A DNA stretch of 64,000 nt. Origin: Paractinoplanes maris (GTDB taxonomy: Bacteria > Actinomycetota > Actinomycetes > Mycobacteriales > Micromonosporaceae). The translations under genes and the position numbers were made by a program. How positions within the stretch are numbered: position 1 is the first letter of the stretch; the number at the start of each line of letters is the position of its first letter. Location of the stretch: NCBI RefSeq assembly GCF_023544465.1, contig NZ_JALPVL010000008.1, positions 62,001-126,000 on the forward strand. Direction: 5' to 3'. Positions 35,401 through 46,100 of this stretch are shown here, piece by piece. Below the pieces are notes generated by a model. The model was not told the DNA's origin and did no database searches. It saw only the letters and a list, made by a program, of their open reading frames with translations.

Positions 35401-35672
35401 ACGGACCGATCGGCACCTCGGTCACCATCGGTTACACCGACGGGACCTACGCCTCCACCCCGGTCACCGTGGCCGACTGGTGCGGCTCGGCGGCCACCGG
35501 AACCACGACGGTGCTGTCCATGCCCCACCGCATCAAGGCCGGCCAGGGCGTGGACGGCCCACCGGTCTCCCTCTTCGGCGCCCGCATCCCGGTGACCCAG
35601 GGCAAGCAGATCCGCACGATCACCCTTCCCTCCGACCCCCGCGTCTACGTCTATGCCGTGACCCTGAGCTGA
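32472..35672 (+). CDS. Secreted GH92 alpha-mannosidase with C-terminal accessory domains
   Basis: 1066-residue exported glycosidase. After a short signal peptide (to about residue 22) comes a GH92 module with GFSQTHLSGVGC (72-83), the NFSLWDTYRPQNQ segment, and the GNDDLGTMSAWYVFSSLGLYP block near 655, which carries the conserved acidic pair. GH92 enzymes are calcium-dependent inverting exo-alpha-mannosidases acting on N-glycan or yeast-mannan side chains. Residues about 800-900 form a NEW3/Ig-like domain, and about 900-1066 a further beta-sandwich ending in a NPCBM-like segment. The start follows gggagg (32459-32464). The promoter carries a perfect LacI-type palindrome. Confidence 0.93.
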   Translation: MHLLLSAVLALTPGAAPAVRAAEPVDLVRPFVGTENFGNTFPGASAPFGMVQVSPDTGGQGGYDYRQSSIYGFSQTHLSGVGCGVAGELPIMPTTGAITSVDPAAYKSAYSHDDEEASPGYYRVGLPTYGVKAELTATERTGWQRYTFPSTAAANVLFNTGKANQSVFDSEIHVVGDRTLEGRVEAGNFCAGQDDHTVYFTASFDRPFAAFGTWRGTTRTAGSRDAAGAGSNGAYVTFDAASDRDVVVKVGLSYTGAAGARANLAAETAGYDFDATRAALRAKWVAALDKVKIGGGTEERRAAFYTALYHSLLHPNLAGDVDGSYVGFDRAVHKAAGYTPYQNFSLWDTYRPQNQLLELLTPGVARDVALSVLAIGRDGGWLPRWALVNSETNIMTGDPVTPFLVEAWSKGLLAGHEAEAYTLLRANATSEPPAGSPYNGRTGVRYYSDRGYVPSGLELGKDCVHKGGDNDCVHPASATLEYAAADASLALMAAGLGRTADAQLFAGRGQWYRNLWDSSIKQFRPRTVDGTWLTPYDPVEANRQFHEGGAYQYQWLVPQDPAGLVRLMGGRPATERRLDDFFAYAKLLTDPAGTARNDWIASPYDYYAKATYNPNNEPDLLAPYMYHWAGAPAKTATVVRAAMTLFTTGPDGMTGNDDLGTMSAWYVFSSLGLYPTMSGANFLAVSSPQFPSASLALAGGTLTINAPGASDHNRYIQRVRVNGAALTRNWLPWSAVGAGGTITHTLGTSPSTWGTAAAAEPPSVNQAPPDNRTHLDAALRPATAALPPGGSVVLTVDLVGQAPGTLQPQVTAAAPAGWTAAVRQPAALVSGSQPVSGTSAVTVTAPAGTAAGTYPLTVTVTGAGQTLTKKANLVVTTPATCAASSAANQCAVNLSSSRTRDGTATVAATAEGNFDGGGWSYDAGLLPAAGPVTWGGVTYDAPDPTGTKPNFVPATGQTLLLPAASRTAANVVLTSHNGPIGTSVTIGYTDGTYASTPVTVADWCGSAATGTTTVLSMPHRIKAGQGVDGPPVSLFGARIPVTQGKQIRTITLPSDPRVYVYAVTLS

Positions 35673-35676
35673 ACCG

Positions 35677-37668
35677 TCACTCGGCGGCGAACTGGGTCCC
35701 GGTGACGGCTGTGGTGTAACGCAGGACCGCCTCCAGGCTGTCGTCGACGAAGCGGCTGTTGACCGGCTCGGCCAGCGGTCCGGCGTCACCGGGCAGCAGG
35801 AAGGCGCGGATCAGCCAGTCGCCGCGGGCCGCCATGATGATGAAGTCGCCGTCGGGGTCGCCGGCCCGGGTCTGGACGACCATCCTGGCCGCCACGTCCT
35901 TGGCCACCGGGGGACCCTTGACGGTGCTCTGCCGGAAGATGCCGTTGAAGCAGTCGGCCTTGGCCGTCCGGATGTAGGTGGCCAGCGCCGACTGCTGCGC
36001 GTCCTTGACCTTGACGACGTTGAAGATCGCGGTGGCGCGCCGCACCCCGCCGTCGACCAGGTCGTAGCTCGCCACGCCGACCGGGGTTCCGTCGCTGCCG
36101 CCCTCGAACCAGCTGAGCGCGGGCGCGGGGGCGGCCGGCTTGCACTGAGGCAGGAACTGGAAGTCGGCGTCGTCCTCGCCGGGCAGGACCGCTCGGGGAG
36201 CGGTCGCCACGAACCGGCCACCGGGCGGCGGCAGGATGTGGGCCAGGTTGGCGAGGAACGGCCGCAGATCGACCGTGGGCCGGTAGTCGCCGTCGAAGGC
36301 GCCCAGGGCGTTGCGCCACGAATGGCTGTTGACCGCGGCGAACTCCCGGATGGCGTCGGCGATGTCCGGTGCTTTGAGCGCGAGGGTCAGCGACTTCTTC
36401 ACCGACCGTACGAAGAACCGGGCGGCGCTCCGGGCCTTGCTCAACAGGTCGTTGGCCAGATCCAGCACCGCGCCGAGGCAGTCGTTCACGATCGACTGGG
36501 CGGCCGAGGCCAGCTTGCCCGGCAGCTCCTTCGCCTTGGCCCGGGCCAGGTCGCTCTCGACGGTCTCGGCCACCTTGTGCATGCAGGTGAGGGTGTCCTT
36601 GTTGCGCGCGGCCTCGTCCAAGTACTTGCTCTTGTCGGCGGTGGCCTTCGCGGAGTTGTCCTCGGCGGCGAAGTCGAACATGGTGAGCGCGAGGTCCATC
36701 AGGAAAGTGGTGAAGTCGAGGTCGCCGCGCATCTGGAACTCGCTGACCAGATCGGCCTGCTTCACGGTGAACCGGCGCTTCTCGCGCGGCTGGAACCGGG
36801 CGTTGTCCTTGTCCTCGGTGGCCAGCCGGTAGAGGTCCTTGAAGAGCGTGGTGTCCGCGTTGGGCTCGTCCAGCTTGGTGACCGACGCCGGCAGGTCGAG
36901 GACAAGCGGGAAGTCGTGCGGGTTGGAGATCTCCACGTAGTAGCCCGGCGTGCCGGAACCGGACTCCTTGGCCGTCAGATAGAGGTCGCAGATCTCGAGC
37001 GGCGGCGGGGCCGGGTCGGCGATGCGGATCGGCACCAGGATCGGGTTCTTGACGCCCAGCTCCTCGAGCGTCTTGGGGGAGGTGCAGGCCGGTGGCGCGT
37101 ACTTGCCGATCAGGGTCTCGGTGAGCTGGCGGGACAGGTAGTTGCTGTCAGCCGACTTCTTGACGGCCAAGTCGCGCCGGATGATCTCCGGGTCGGTGAC
37201 CGACAGGGTCCACTCCGAGAAGTGCGTCGTCTCGGTGGACATGACGCGGGTCGCCGGGTCGTAGACGCCGCCCGCGTCCTCCCACGAGGCGTCCGGGGCG
37301 TCGGAGCGGCTCGCGATGAAGACCACATCCTCCAGACGCTCGCCCGCCGGCACCTGGACGTCGGCCGGCACGGTGAAGCTGACGGTGGCCTTGCCCTTGA
37401 GCCGGCCGCCCTCGACCCCGAGCCGGACCACGTCGCTGATCGGCCGGAGGAACGGCAGGGTCTTCGCCGCCCCCGGCACCGCCTCGTGGGTCAGCGAGCC
37501 GTCGCCGAGGTCCGCTCGCACGGTCATCACCACTCCGCCGCCCAGCTTGATCGACTCAGTGCTCGCATGGTCGCGCGACCAGAAGCACCCGCCGGCACTC
37601 AGCACGAGGGAAACGGCGGTGACAGCGGCCACAGTGACGCGGCGGCGACGTCCAGTGATCGGAGGCAC
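35677..37668 (-). CDS. Large predicted lipoprotein of unknown function
   Basis: 663 residues. A lipoprotein-like signal ends LSAGGC (Cys28; the -3 residue is Ala, a little off consensus). Residues about 70-165 (VSFTVPADVQVPAGERLEDVVFIASRSDA through THFSEWTLSV) resemble a ZU5-type extracellular beta domain. The middle is mixed helix, with predicted amphipathic helices at about 360-430. The C-terminal part (about 495-660) is unrecognised, with LPGEDDADFQFLPQC and a WFEGGSDG segment. No enzyme motif was seen. It converges with the GH92 gene, 4 bp away. It is probably anchored on the outer face of the membrane. Confidence 0.75.
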   Translation of the reverse strand: MPPITGRRRRVTVAAVTAVSLVLSAGGCFWSRDHASTESIKLGGGVVMTVRADLGDGSLTHEAVPGAAKTLPFLRPISDVVRLGVEGGRLKGKATVSFTVPADVQVPAGERLEDVVFIASRSDAPDASWEDAGGVYDPATRVMSTETTHFSEWTLSVTDPEIIRRDLAVKKSADSNYLSRQLTETLIGKYAPPACTSPKTLEELGVKNPILVPIRIADPAPPPLEICDLYLTAKESGSGTPGYYVEISNPHDFPLVLDLPASVTKLDEPNADTTLFKDLYRLATEDKDNARFQPREKRRFTVKQADLVSEFQMRGDLDFTTFLMDLALTMFDFAAEDNSAKATADKSKYLDEAARNKDTLTCMHKVAETVESDLARAKAKELPGKLASAAQSIVNDCLGAVLDLANDLLSKARSAARFFVRSVKKSLTLALKAPDIADAIREFAAVNSHSWRNALGAFDGDYRPTVDLRPFLANLAHILPPPGGRFVATAPRAVLPGEDDADFQFLPQCKPAAPAPALSWFEGGSDGTPVGVASYDLVDGGVRRATAIFNVVKVKDAQQSALATYIRTAKADCFNGIFRQSTVKGPPVAKDVAARMVVQTRAGDPDGDFIIMAARGDWLIRAFLLPGDAGPLAEPVNSRFVDDSLEAVLRYTTAVTGTQFAAE

Positions 37669-37738
37669 TGCCCGAGAGTCACACGGGATTAATGTCAGAC
37701 CTATCCGCCGAACGTCCGACCGGCACTGGTACCGGGCG

Positions 37739-38413
37739 TCAGTCGCGGTCCTGCCAGGTGGTCACGCAGGCCTCGTTGCCCTCGGGGTCGGCCAGCACCC
37801 AGAACGCGGAGGCGCGGGCGTCGGAGACCATCCGGCCGCCGGCGGCCAGGGCGGCCTCGATGCGCCGGAGCGCCTCGTCGTGCGGGACCGAGATGTCGAA
37901 GTGCAGGCGGTTGCGCTGCGGGCGTGGGGCATCCATCTGCTGGAACCAGAGGACCGGGCCCTGACCGAGCGGGTCGACCAGGGGGCCGTCGGCCGGGGCG
38001 CCCGGCTCGTCGGCATAGGCCAGCACCGCCCGCCAGAACGGCCGGACCGCGGGGATGTCGAGGGCGTCGACCGCGATCTCGATCAGCTGGACTGAGCGGG
38101 GTGATGGCGCGCCGAGGCCGGGCTCGGTCTTCAAGCCGGTCGCCGTGATCGCCCGGGCCAGCTCGGCGTCGACATCGGTCACCGCGGCGACGGCGAGTGC
38201 TTGCAGACTGAGCAGCACCCGGTCGGCCCGCACCTCGAGACGCAGGTGGCCGTCGGCGCGCTCACCGCAGGCCGCCACCGCCCGCGCGGCGACCTCGACC
38301 GCCTCGGCCAGCGAGCTCACCGCCACCGAGCTGCACAACACTCCCAGCACCAGCCGCCACCCGTGCTCACCGACGGCGTCGGACGCCGCCCGGCCGCTCA
38401 GCTTCGTTTCCAT
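37739..38413 (-). CDS. VOC-family protein with degenerate PCD-like N-terminal domain
   Basis: 224 residues. The C-terminal half (about 110-224) is a glyoxalase/VOC fold, with VQLIEIAVDALDIPAVRPFWRAVLAY, then RNRLHFDISVPHDEALRRI and FWVLADPEGNEACV, the last giving the usual metal-ligand glutamate. The N-terminal half (WRLVLGVLCSSVAVSSLAEAVEVAARA) resembles the pterin-4a-carbinolamine dehydratase fold, but the catalytic HHP-type motif is missing, so it may be structural only. ATG 38413 is chosen for gagga at proper spacing; ATG 38422 is too close to that site. Function and substrate are unknown. Confidence 0.75.
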   Translation of the reverse strand: METKLSGRAASDAVGEHGWRLVLGVLCSSVAVSSLAEAVEVAARAVAACGERADGHLRLEVRADRVLLSLQALAVAAVTDVDAELARAITATGLKTEPGLGAPSPRSVQLIEIAVDALDIPAVRPFWRAVLAYADEPGAPADGPLVDPLGQGPVLWFQQMDAPRPQRNRLHFDISVPHDEALRRIEAALAAGGRMVSDARASAFWVLADPEGNEACVTTWQDRD

Positions 38414-38434
38414 GCCGCGCATCCTCGCAGAGCC

Positions 38435-39196
38435 CTACGACACTTTCCGGTGCCCGAAAGCACTGCCGGGGCCGGGCTTTGTGGTGCTGACGGCCTCAAC
38501 GGTGCTGGCGGCACCGTCCGTGGTGACGTCGGTGGCTTGGCCGGTCTCGGGCCTTGTCGGGGTGGGGCGGGCGAACGCGGCCAGCAGGAGGGCCATGAAG
38601 ATCAGCAGGTTGAGGGCCCAGCGCGGGTCGTTCAAGTGGAGGCCGGCCTCGAACTGGGTGCGTTCAGCGGCGGTGAGCGGGGTGGTGGAGCGTTCGGCGG
38701 TGGCGAAGTCGAGGCGGTCGTGGGCGAAGACCAGGTAGGTCCAGATGCGGAGGACGAAGTAGAGGGCGGCGGCCAGCACGATGAGGAGGCGGCGCCGGCC
38801 GGGGCGCCAGCCGAGGATCAACAGGGCCGGGATGATGACCAGCTCGGTGGGAACGTTGGCCGCGATGGCGATCGGGATGCTGGGCAGGAACATCCTGATC
38901 ATGGTTTCGCCGGTGATGGAGGGGCTTTCGAGGGCGGTGTTCAGCATGAGGAGCCCGATGGCCCCGCCGAAGGCGAACAGCGCCATCGTGGTGATGCCCG
39001 AGCCGATGAGGATCGCCTCGGCTCGAGCGCCCGTGACCGGCCGGCGACGGATCGCGCGGGCCGCGAGGCAGACGAGAGCCGCCCAGCCGGCGCCGATCAG
39101 CAGCGCCACCGGCACGGGCACGAACTCCGTCAGGGACAGCGCCTGGACCACGATGACGAACACCGCGGCCAAGGCGTAGGGCAGATGAGGTCTCAT
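38435..39196 (-). CDS. Integral membrane protein of unknown function
   Basis: 253 residues with about six predicted membrane helices, for example LPYALAAVFVIVVQALSLTEF, VALLIGAGWAALVCLAARAI, ITTMALFAFGGAIGLLMLN and LNLLIFMALLLAAFA. A Thr/Pro/Ala-rich tail follows the last helix. No transporter signature was recognised. ATG 39196 lies 8 nt after TAGCGT, a near-leaderless arrangement. It is 61 bp downstream of the membrane-tethered LuxR gene and may be functionally linked to it. Downstream, 21 bp separate it from the VOC gene. Confidence 0.75.
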   Translation of the reverse strand: MRPHLPYALAAVFVIVVQALSLTEFVPVPVALLIGAGWAALVCLAARAIRRRPVTGARAEAILIGSGITTMALFAFGGAIGLLMLNTALESPSITGETMIRMFLPSIPIAIAANVPTELVIIPALLILGWRPGRRRLLIVLAAALYFVLRIWTYLVFAHDRLDFATAERSTTPLTAAERTQFEAGLHLNDPRWALNLLIFMALLLAAFARPTPTRPETGQATDVTTDGAASTVEAVSTTKPGPGSAFGHRKVS

Positions 39197-39257
39197 GGGG
39201 GCCGACGCTAGGAAGCGGGGCACCGGCCGGGCATCTGCCGAAGGGGATAGGCCGGGT

Positions 39258-39942
39258 TTAATCTCGCGGCGGACCGGCCGGCCGGGGTGCCGGGTCGAGG
39301 AGGCCGGCCTCGCGGGCATGCGCCACGGCCTCCAGCCGGCTTCCGGCGTCCAGCTTGCGGAAGATGTGGCTGAGGTGAGCTTTCACCGTGCCCGGGGCCA
39401 CGAAGAGGGCCTCGGCGATCTCGCGGTTGGACCGGCCGGCGGCCAGCTGATCCAGCACTTCCCGCTCGCGCGGACTGAGCAGCTCGGCCGGGCCCATCAC
39501 GGTGTCGGTAGCAAGCCCAGCATCATCCATCCGGGCACCCGGACCAGCATCGGCCGCACGCGCACCGGCAAGAGGAGCGCTGTCGGCTGCATGCCCTGAG
39601 GGGAGAGGAACGGCGCCCGCCGCCGGCGTGCTGGAGACAGGCGCGGCGTCGGGAAAGCACGCGCTGGGATCGGAATCGGGGTCGGGGACACGCGCGTCAG
39701 GACCAGAATCGGCCTTGGCGATACGCGCCTGAGGGATGGACGCGGCGCCGGGGAGGGGCGGTGGGGGTGGGCGGCGGAGGGCCAGCACGGCGGCCAGCAG
39801 GATCAGGGCGCCGAAGGGAGGAATGACCCACCACTCGCGGGCGCCTCGGTCGACCATGGCGAACGACAGCCCGACGACGACCATCGCCCAGGTGAAGCAG
39901 CCGCCCAGGACGGTCGCCGTCAGCAGCGCGCGGCGAGTGCGG

Positions 39943-39950
<8 letters not shown>
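39258..39950 (-). CDS. Membrane-anchored LuxR-type transcriptional regulator
   Basis: 230 residues with an unusual order. Two membrane helices lie at about 8-33 and 40-58, then a low-complexity Pro/Ala/Asp/Ser linker (about 59-150), and a C-terminal LuxR helix-turn-helix (about 153-215: LLSPREREVLDQLAAGRSNREIAEALFVAPG, then TVKAHLSHIFRKL). There is no receiver domain and no phospho-acceptor site, so activity must be set by membrane location, proteolysis or a partner. The start codon overlaps the nadE stop by 8 bp, coupling its translation to NAD synthetase. Confidence 0.85.
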
Positions 39951-41997
<2,047 letters not shown>

Positions 41998-42098
41998 CGG
42001 TCCATCATCCGTCACGGTCCCGGGGAAAATCTTCCGGAGCCGCAACGGCGGGGCGGTCGCCCGCCCCGCCGTCACCCCCGTTCACCGCGCGGCCGGGC

Positions 42099-42698
42099 TC
42101 ATCGGCCGGCCGGCGGCGCCTTCAACTCGGCGTGCCGCACCGTGTAGCCGCCGCGGGTCACGCTCGCGAAGGCGGCCGGCGCCAGACAGGTGCCGACGCG
42201 GGACTCACCCCACTGGCCGCTCTCGTCCTGGTCGGCGCTGGCCGACCAGGAGAAGCCGACGCGATCGCCGTTCCGGCCGCCGTCCTGCACGCTGAAGCCG
42301 ACCCGCTTGCCCACGAAGTCGGCTGCCTGCGGGTCGGCCCGGGTGACGACGGCGGTCAGGCTCGCGTGCCCCGGGCTCGTGATCATGCAGTCGACGGCCG
42401 CTTCGAACCGCACCGTGATGTTCTGTGCCGCCACCCGGTGGGCGACCCGGACCGTGCCGGTCGCATCAGCGGGCGATCCCTGTTCCCCGCCGGGAACCGG
42501 GATCGGCCGGGTCCAGGGCACCGCCCGGGCGTCGAAGGCGAAAGACCGTACGTCGGCGTCCTGTCCGTAGGGCAGCGCGAACTCCGCCCAGCCGGTCACC
42601 CGGGCCGGTCCGCGGGCTCCCGCCACGGCGGGTGCCGCGGCCGCCGTGACCGCCAGGGCGGCTGCCGCGGTGATGCCCCATAGCAACGTCTTTCGCAT
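42099..42698 (-). CDS. Secreted protein of unknown function (199 aa)
   Basis: A signal peptide (MRKTLLWGITAAAALAVTAAAAPAVAGA) is followed by a beta-rich domain with GEQGSPADATGTVRVAHRVAAQN and a C-terminal EFALPYG/RVGFSWSA-type pattern. It contains two cysteines in the mature part. Similar actinobacterial exported proteins are mostly annotated as hypothetical. ATG 42698 has a strong GAGGGGAAC ribosome site. It is monocistronic, divergent from the second GH92 gene across 490 bp. No function can be assigned. Confidence 0.8.
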   Translation of the reverse strand: MRKTLLWGITAAAALAVTAAAAPAVAGARGPARVTGWAEFALPYGQDADVRSFAFDARAVPWTRPIPVPGGEQGSPADATGTVRVAHRVAAQNITVRFEAAVDCMITSPGHASLTAVVTRADPQAADFVGKRVGFSVQDGGRNGDRVGFSWSASADQDESGQWGESRVGTCLAPAAFASVTRGGYTVRHAELKAPPAGR

Positions 42699-43188
42699 GT
42701 CGTTCCCCTCGTCCGTCGCCGCGTCGCGGCGCTGCGCCCTCCACATTGGGCGATGGCGGGGAGCGGTGGATCCCTCCCGTGGGGGAGCCGGGTCCCTCGC
42801 ACACGGGAACGTCAGGTGGACGGGCGCCGCGCATCTCGATGGCGATCCGGGACGTGTCGAGGTCGGCCAGGGCGAGGACGTCCGCGTCGGCCGGGCTGAC
42901 GATCGCGCACAGGGAGGCGCCCCAGGCGAAGCCGAGATCGGGATGACCAGCGGGAAGAAGAGGCCGAGGGTGAGCGCAGGTGGCGATCGGAACCGCACAC
43001 GAATCAACACCGGGGGGAGCTCGCACTCAGGGCCCGGATCGACCATATAGCGAGGCAAGATGGGGCACAAGCCCATCGCTGACATCGATGTCAGCCGCTG
43101 CGCGATCGTGTTGGATCGAGGCTTGCCCATCCATGGATTTACCGGTAACGATGTGTTGCGCACGTTACGCGGAAACTGGGGAGGGTGG
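42699..43188. other. 490-nt divergent region before the second GH92 gene
   Basis: No supported gene. It contains a perfect 18-bp palindrome (43078-43095) and a -10-like TATAGC at about 43044 pointing toward the GH92 gene. Open frames crossing it on both strands lack ribosome sites and recognisable domains. Confidence 0.65.
43078..43095. promoter_or_regulatory. Perfect palindromic operator before the second GH92 gene
   Basis: GCTGACATCGATGTCAGC is a perfect 18-bp palindrome with the same TGACA-N4-TGTCA frame and central CG as the site at 32422. It lies about 94 bp before the GH92 start and downstream of a TATAGC element (43044-43049). Confidence 0.75.
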
Positions 43189-46100
43189 ATGCGCCGACCA
43201 CGATGGCTAGTCGCGGCAGTGCCTCTGGCAGTCATGGGAGCGATGATGATCGGGTTGCCGGCGAACGCCGCGGCGGCCGCGGATTTCGCCTCCTCGTTCG
43301 AGACCGGCCAGCCGCAACCCGACTGGACCGACACGACCGACCGGGCGGCCGGCGTCGACGGCACGGTGACCGCCGGCATGCCGGGCAGCCTCCGCGGCCG
43401 GGTCACCGCGATCGCGGTGAACGCCGAGCCCAACAGCAACGAGGGCGCCACCAACCTCAACGACGGCGACGCCGCCACCAAGTGGCTCGTCGACACCCCG
43501 GCGAGCTGGGCGCAGTACACGCTGGATGCCCCGGCCGAGGTTGTCAAATACGCTCTGACCAGCGCCAACGATGCCCCCGAGCGCGACCCCCGCGACTGGA
43601 CCCTGGAAGGCTCGGCCGACGGCACCGGCTGGACCACGGTCGACACCCGGACGGGTGAGACCTTCGACGAGCGGTTCCGGACCAAGACGTACGAGGTGGC
43701 CACGCCGGGCAGCTACCAGGTCTACCGCCTGAGCATCTCGGCCCACGGCAGTGGCAACCTGACGCAGCTGGCCGACCTCGAACTGGCCGACGCGAACACG
43801 ACACCGCCACCCACCGGGCCCATGCAGAGCCGGATCGGCAACGGACCGGCCGGCTCGCCGACCGCGAAGGCGAACGCCGGCTACACGGGCCTCAAGGCGT
43901 TCCAGATCGCCGGGCGCCACACCGCCGAGGGGCGCGGATACGCGTACAACAAGGTCTTCGACGTTGATCTGGCCGTTGCGGACGACACCGAGCTCAGCTA
44001 TCTGGTGTTCCCCGAGTTCAACCGCACCGATCTGAGCAACCCGGCCACGTACACCGCGGTGGATCTGGCCTTCACCGACGGCACCTACCTGTCCGACCTG
44101 AAGGCCGAGGACCAGCACGGCTTCGTCCTGAGCCCGGCCGCGCAGGGTGCCTCGCAGAGCCTCTACACCGCACAGTGGAACCTCAAGAAGGCACGCATCG
44201 GCGCGGTGGCCAAGGGCAAGACGATCGACCGCATCCTGGTCGGCTATGACAAGCCGGGCGGCCCCACCAGTTTCCGGGCCTGGTTCGACGACCTCACGAT
44301 CAGCCAGGTCGCGCCGGCCAAGCCCAGAGCCCACCTTTCCGAGTACGTGGACACGCGCCGCGGAACGCAGTCGTCCGGCGACTTCTCGCGGGGCAACAAC
44401 TTCCCCGCGACCGCCGTCCCGCACGGTTTCAACTTCTGGACGCCGGTGACCGACGCCGGCTCGACGAGCTGGCTCTACCAGTGGTCGCGGCAGAACAACG
44501 CGGGCAACAAGCCCACCATCCAGGCGTTCTCGACCAGCCACGAGCCCAGTCCATGGATGGGTGACCGGCAGACGTTCCAGGTGATGCCCTCGACCGGCCT
44601 CGACCCGTCCCGCACGGCCCGCGCGCTGCCGTTCTCGCACGACAACGAGGTGGCCAAGCCCTACTACTACGGCGTCACGTTCGACAACGGGCTCGAGACC
44701 GAGCTCGCGCCGACCGACCACGCCGCGCTCTACCGGTTCACCTTCCCGGGGGACAACGGCAACCTGATCCTCGACAACGTCAACAACAACGCCGGCCTGA
44801 CCATCGACGCCGCCGGCCGGTCGATCAGCGGCTGGTCCGATGTGAACAGTGGTGGCCTCTCGGCCGGCTGGACGCGGATGTTCGTCTACGCGACGTTCGA
44901 CCGCGCGGTGACCGCGAGCGGCTCGCTGGCCGCGGGCAACCGGCCGTCCACCGGCTACGTGAGCTTCGGCGACAAGACGGTGACCATGCGGATCGCCACG
45001 TCGCTGATCAGCGTCGCCCAGGCCAAGCACAACCTGGATCTCGAGATCGCCCCGGACGCCTCCCTGGAATCCGTACGGGATCGGGCCCGGACGTTGTGGG
45101 ACGACAAGATGCACACGGTCGAGGTCGAAGGCGCGTCCGAGGACCAGCTCGCCACGCTCTACGGCAACCTCTATCGCCTGTTCCTCTACCCCAATTCGGC
45201 GTACGAGAACACGGGCACGACCGAAGCGCCGGCCTACAAGCACACCGTGCAGTCCGCGGTGACCAGCCCGGCGAGCACGCCGACCGAAACCGGGGCGCCG
45301 GTCAAGGACGGCAAGGTGTACGTCAACAACGGGTTCTGGGACACCTATCGCACCACCTGGCCGGCGTACTCGTTGCTGACGCCCGCAAAAGCCGGCGAGA
45401 TGGTCGACGGGTTCGTCCAGCAGTACCGCGACGGCGGCTGGATCTCGCGCTGGTCGTCACCGGGCTACGCCAACCTGATGGTCGGCACCAGCTCGGATGT
45501 CGCGTTCGCCGACGCGTACCGCAAGGGGGTCAAGGGTTTCGACGTCGAACAGGCCTATGCCGCCGCGGTGAAGAACGCGACCGTCACGCCGCCCAACCAG
45601 AACGTCGGCCGCAAGGGCCTGGCCAGTTCGATCTTCAAGGGCTACACCCCGAGCGACGCCACCGGCGAGGCGATGAGCTGGGCCATGGACGGCTACATCA
45701 ACGACTTCGGCATCAGCGAGATGGCGTCGGCGCTCGCCGAGAAGACCGGCAAGAAGCGGTATGCCGAGGAGGCCGAGTACTTCCGCAACCGGGCGCTGAA
45801 CTACGTCAACATGTTCGACAAATCGGTCGGCTTCTTCCAAGGCAAGAGCTCGGCCGGAGCTTGGCGGCAGACACCCGGGAACTACGACCCGCGGGTCTGG
45901 GGTTACGACTACACCGAGACCAACGGGTGGAACATGGCGTTCCACGTGCCGCAGGACGGACAGGGCCTGGCCAACCTGTACGGCGGTAAGGCCGGGCTCG
46001 GCAAGAAGCTCGACGAGTTCTTCGCGACGCCCGAGACGGCTACGTTCCCCGGCTCGTACGGCGGCACGATCCACGAGATGCTCGAGGCCCGCGACGTCCG

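Noticed and set aside
43060..43188. Upstream in-frame start for the second GH92 gene
   Set aside because: The 43 added residues precede the signal peptide and cover the operator; ATG 43189 has a good ribosome site.
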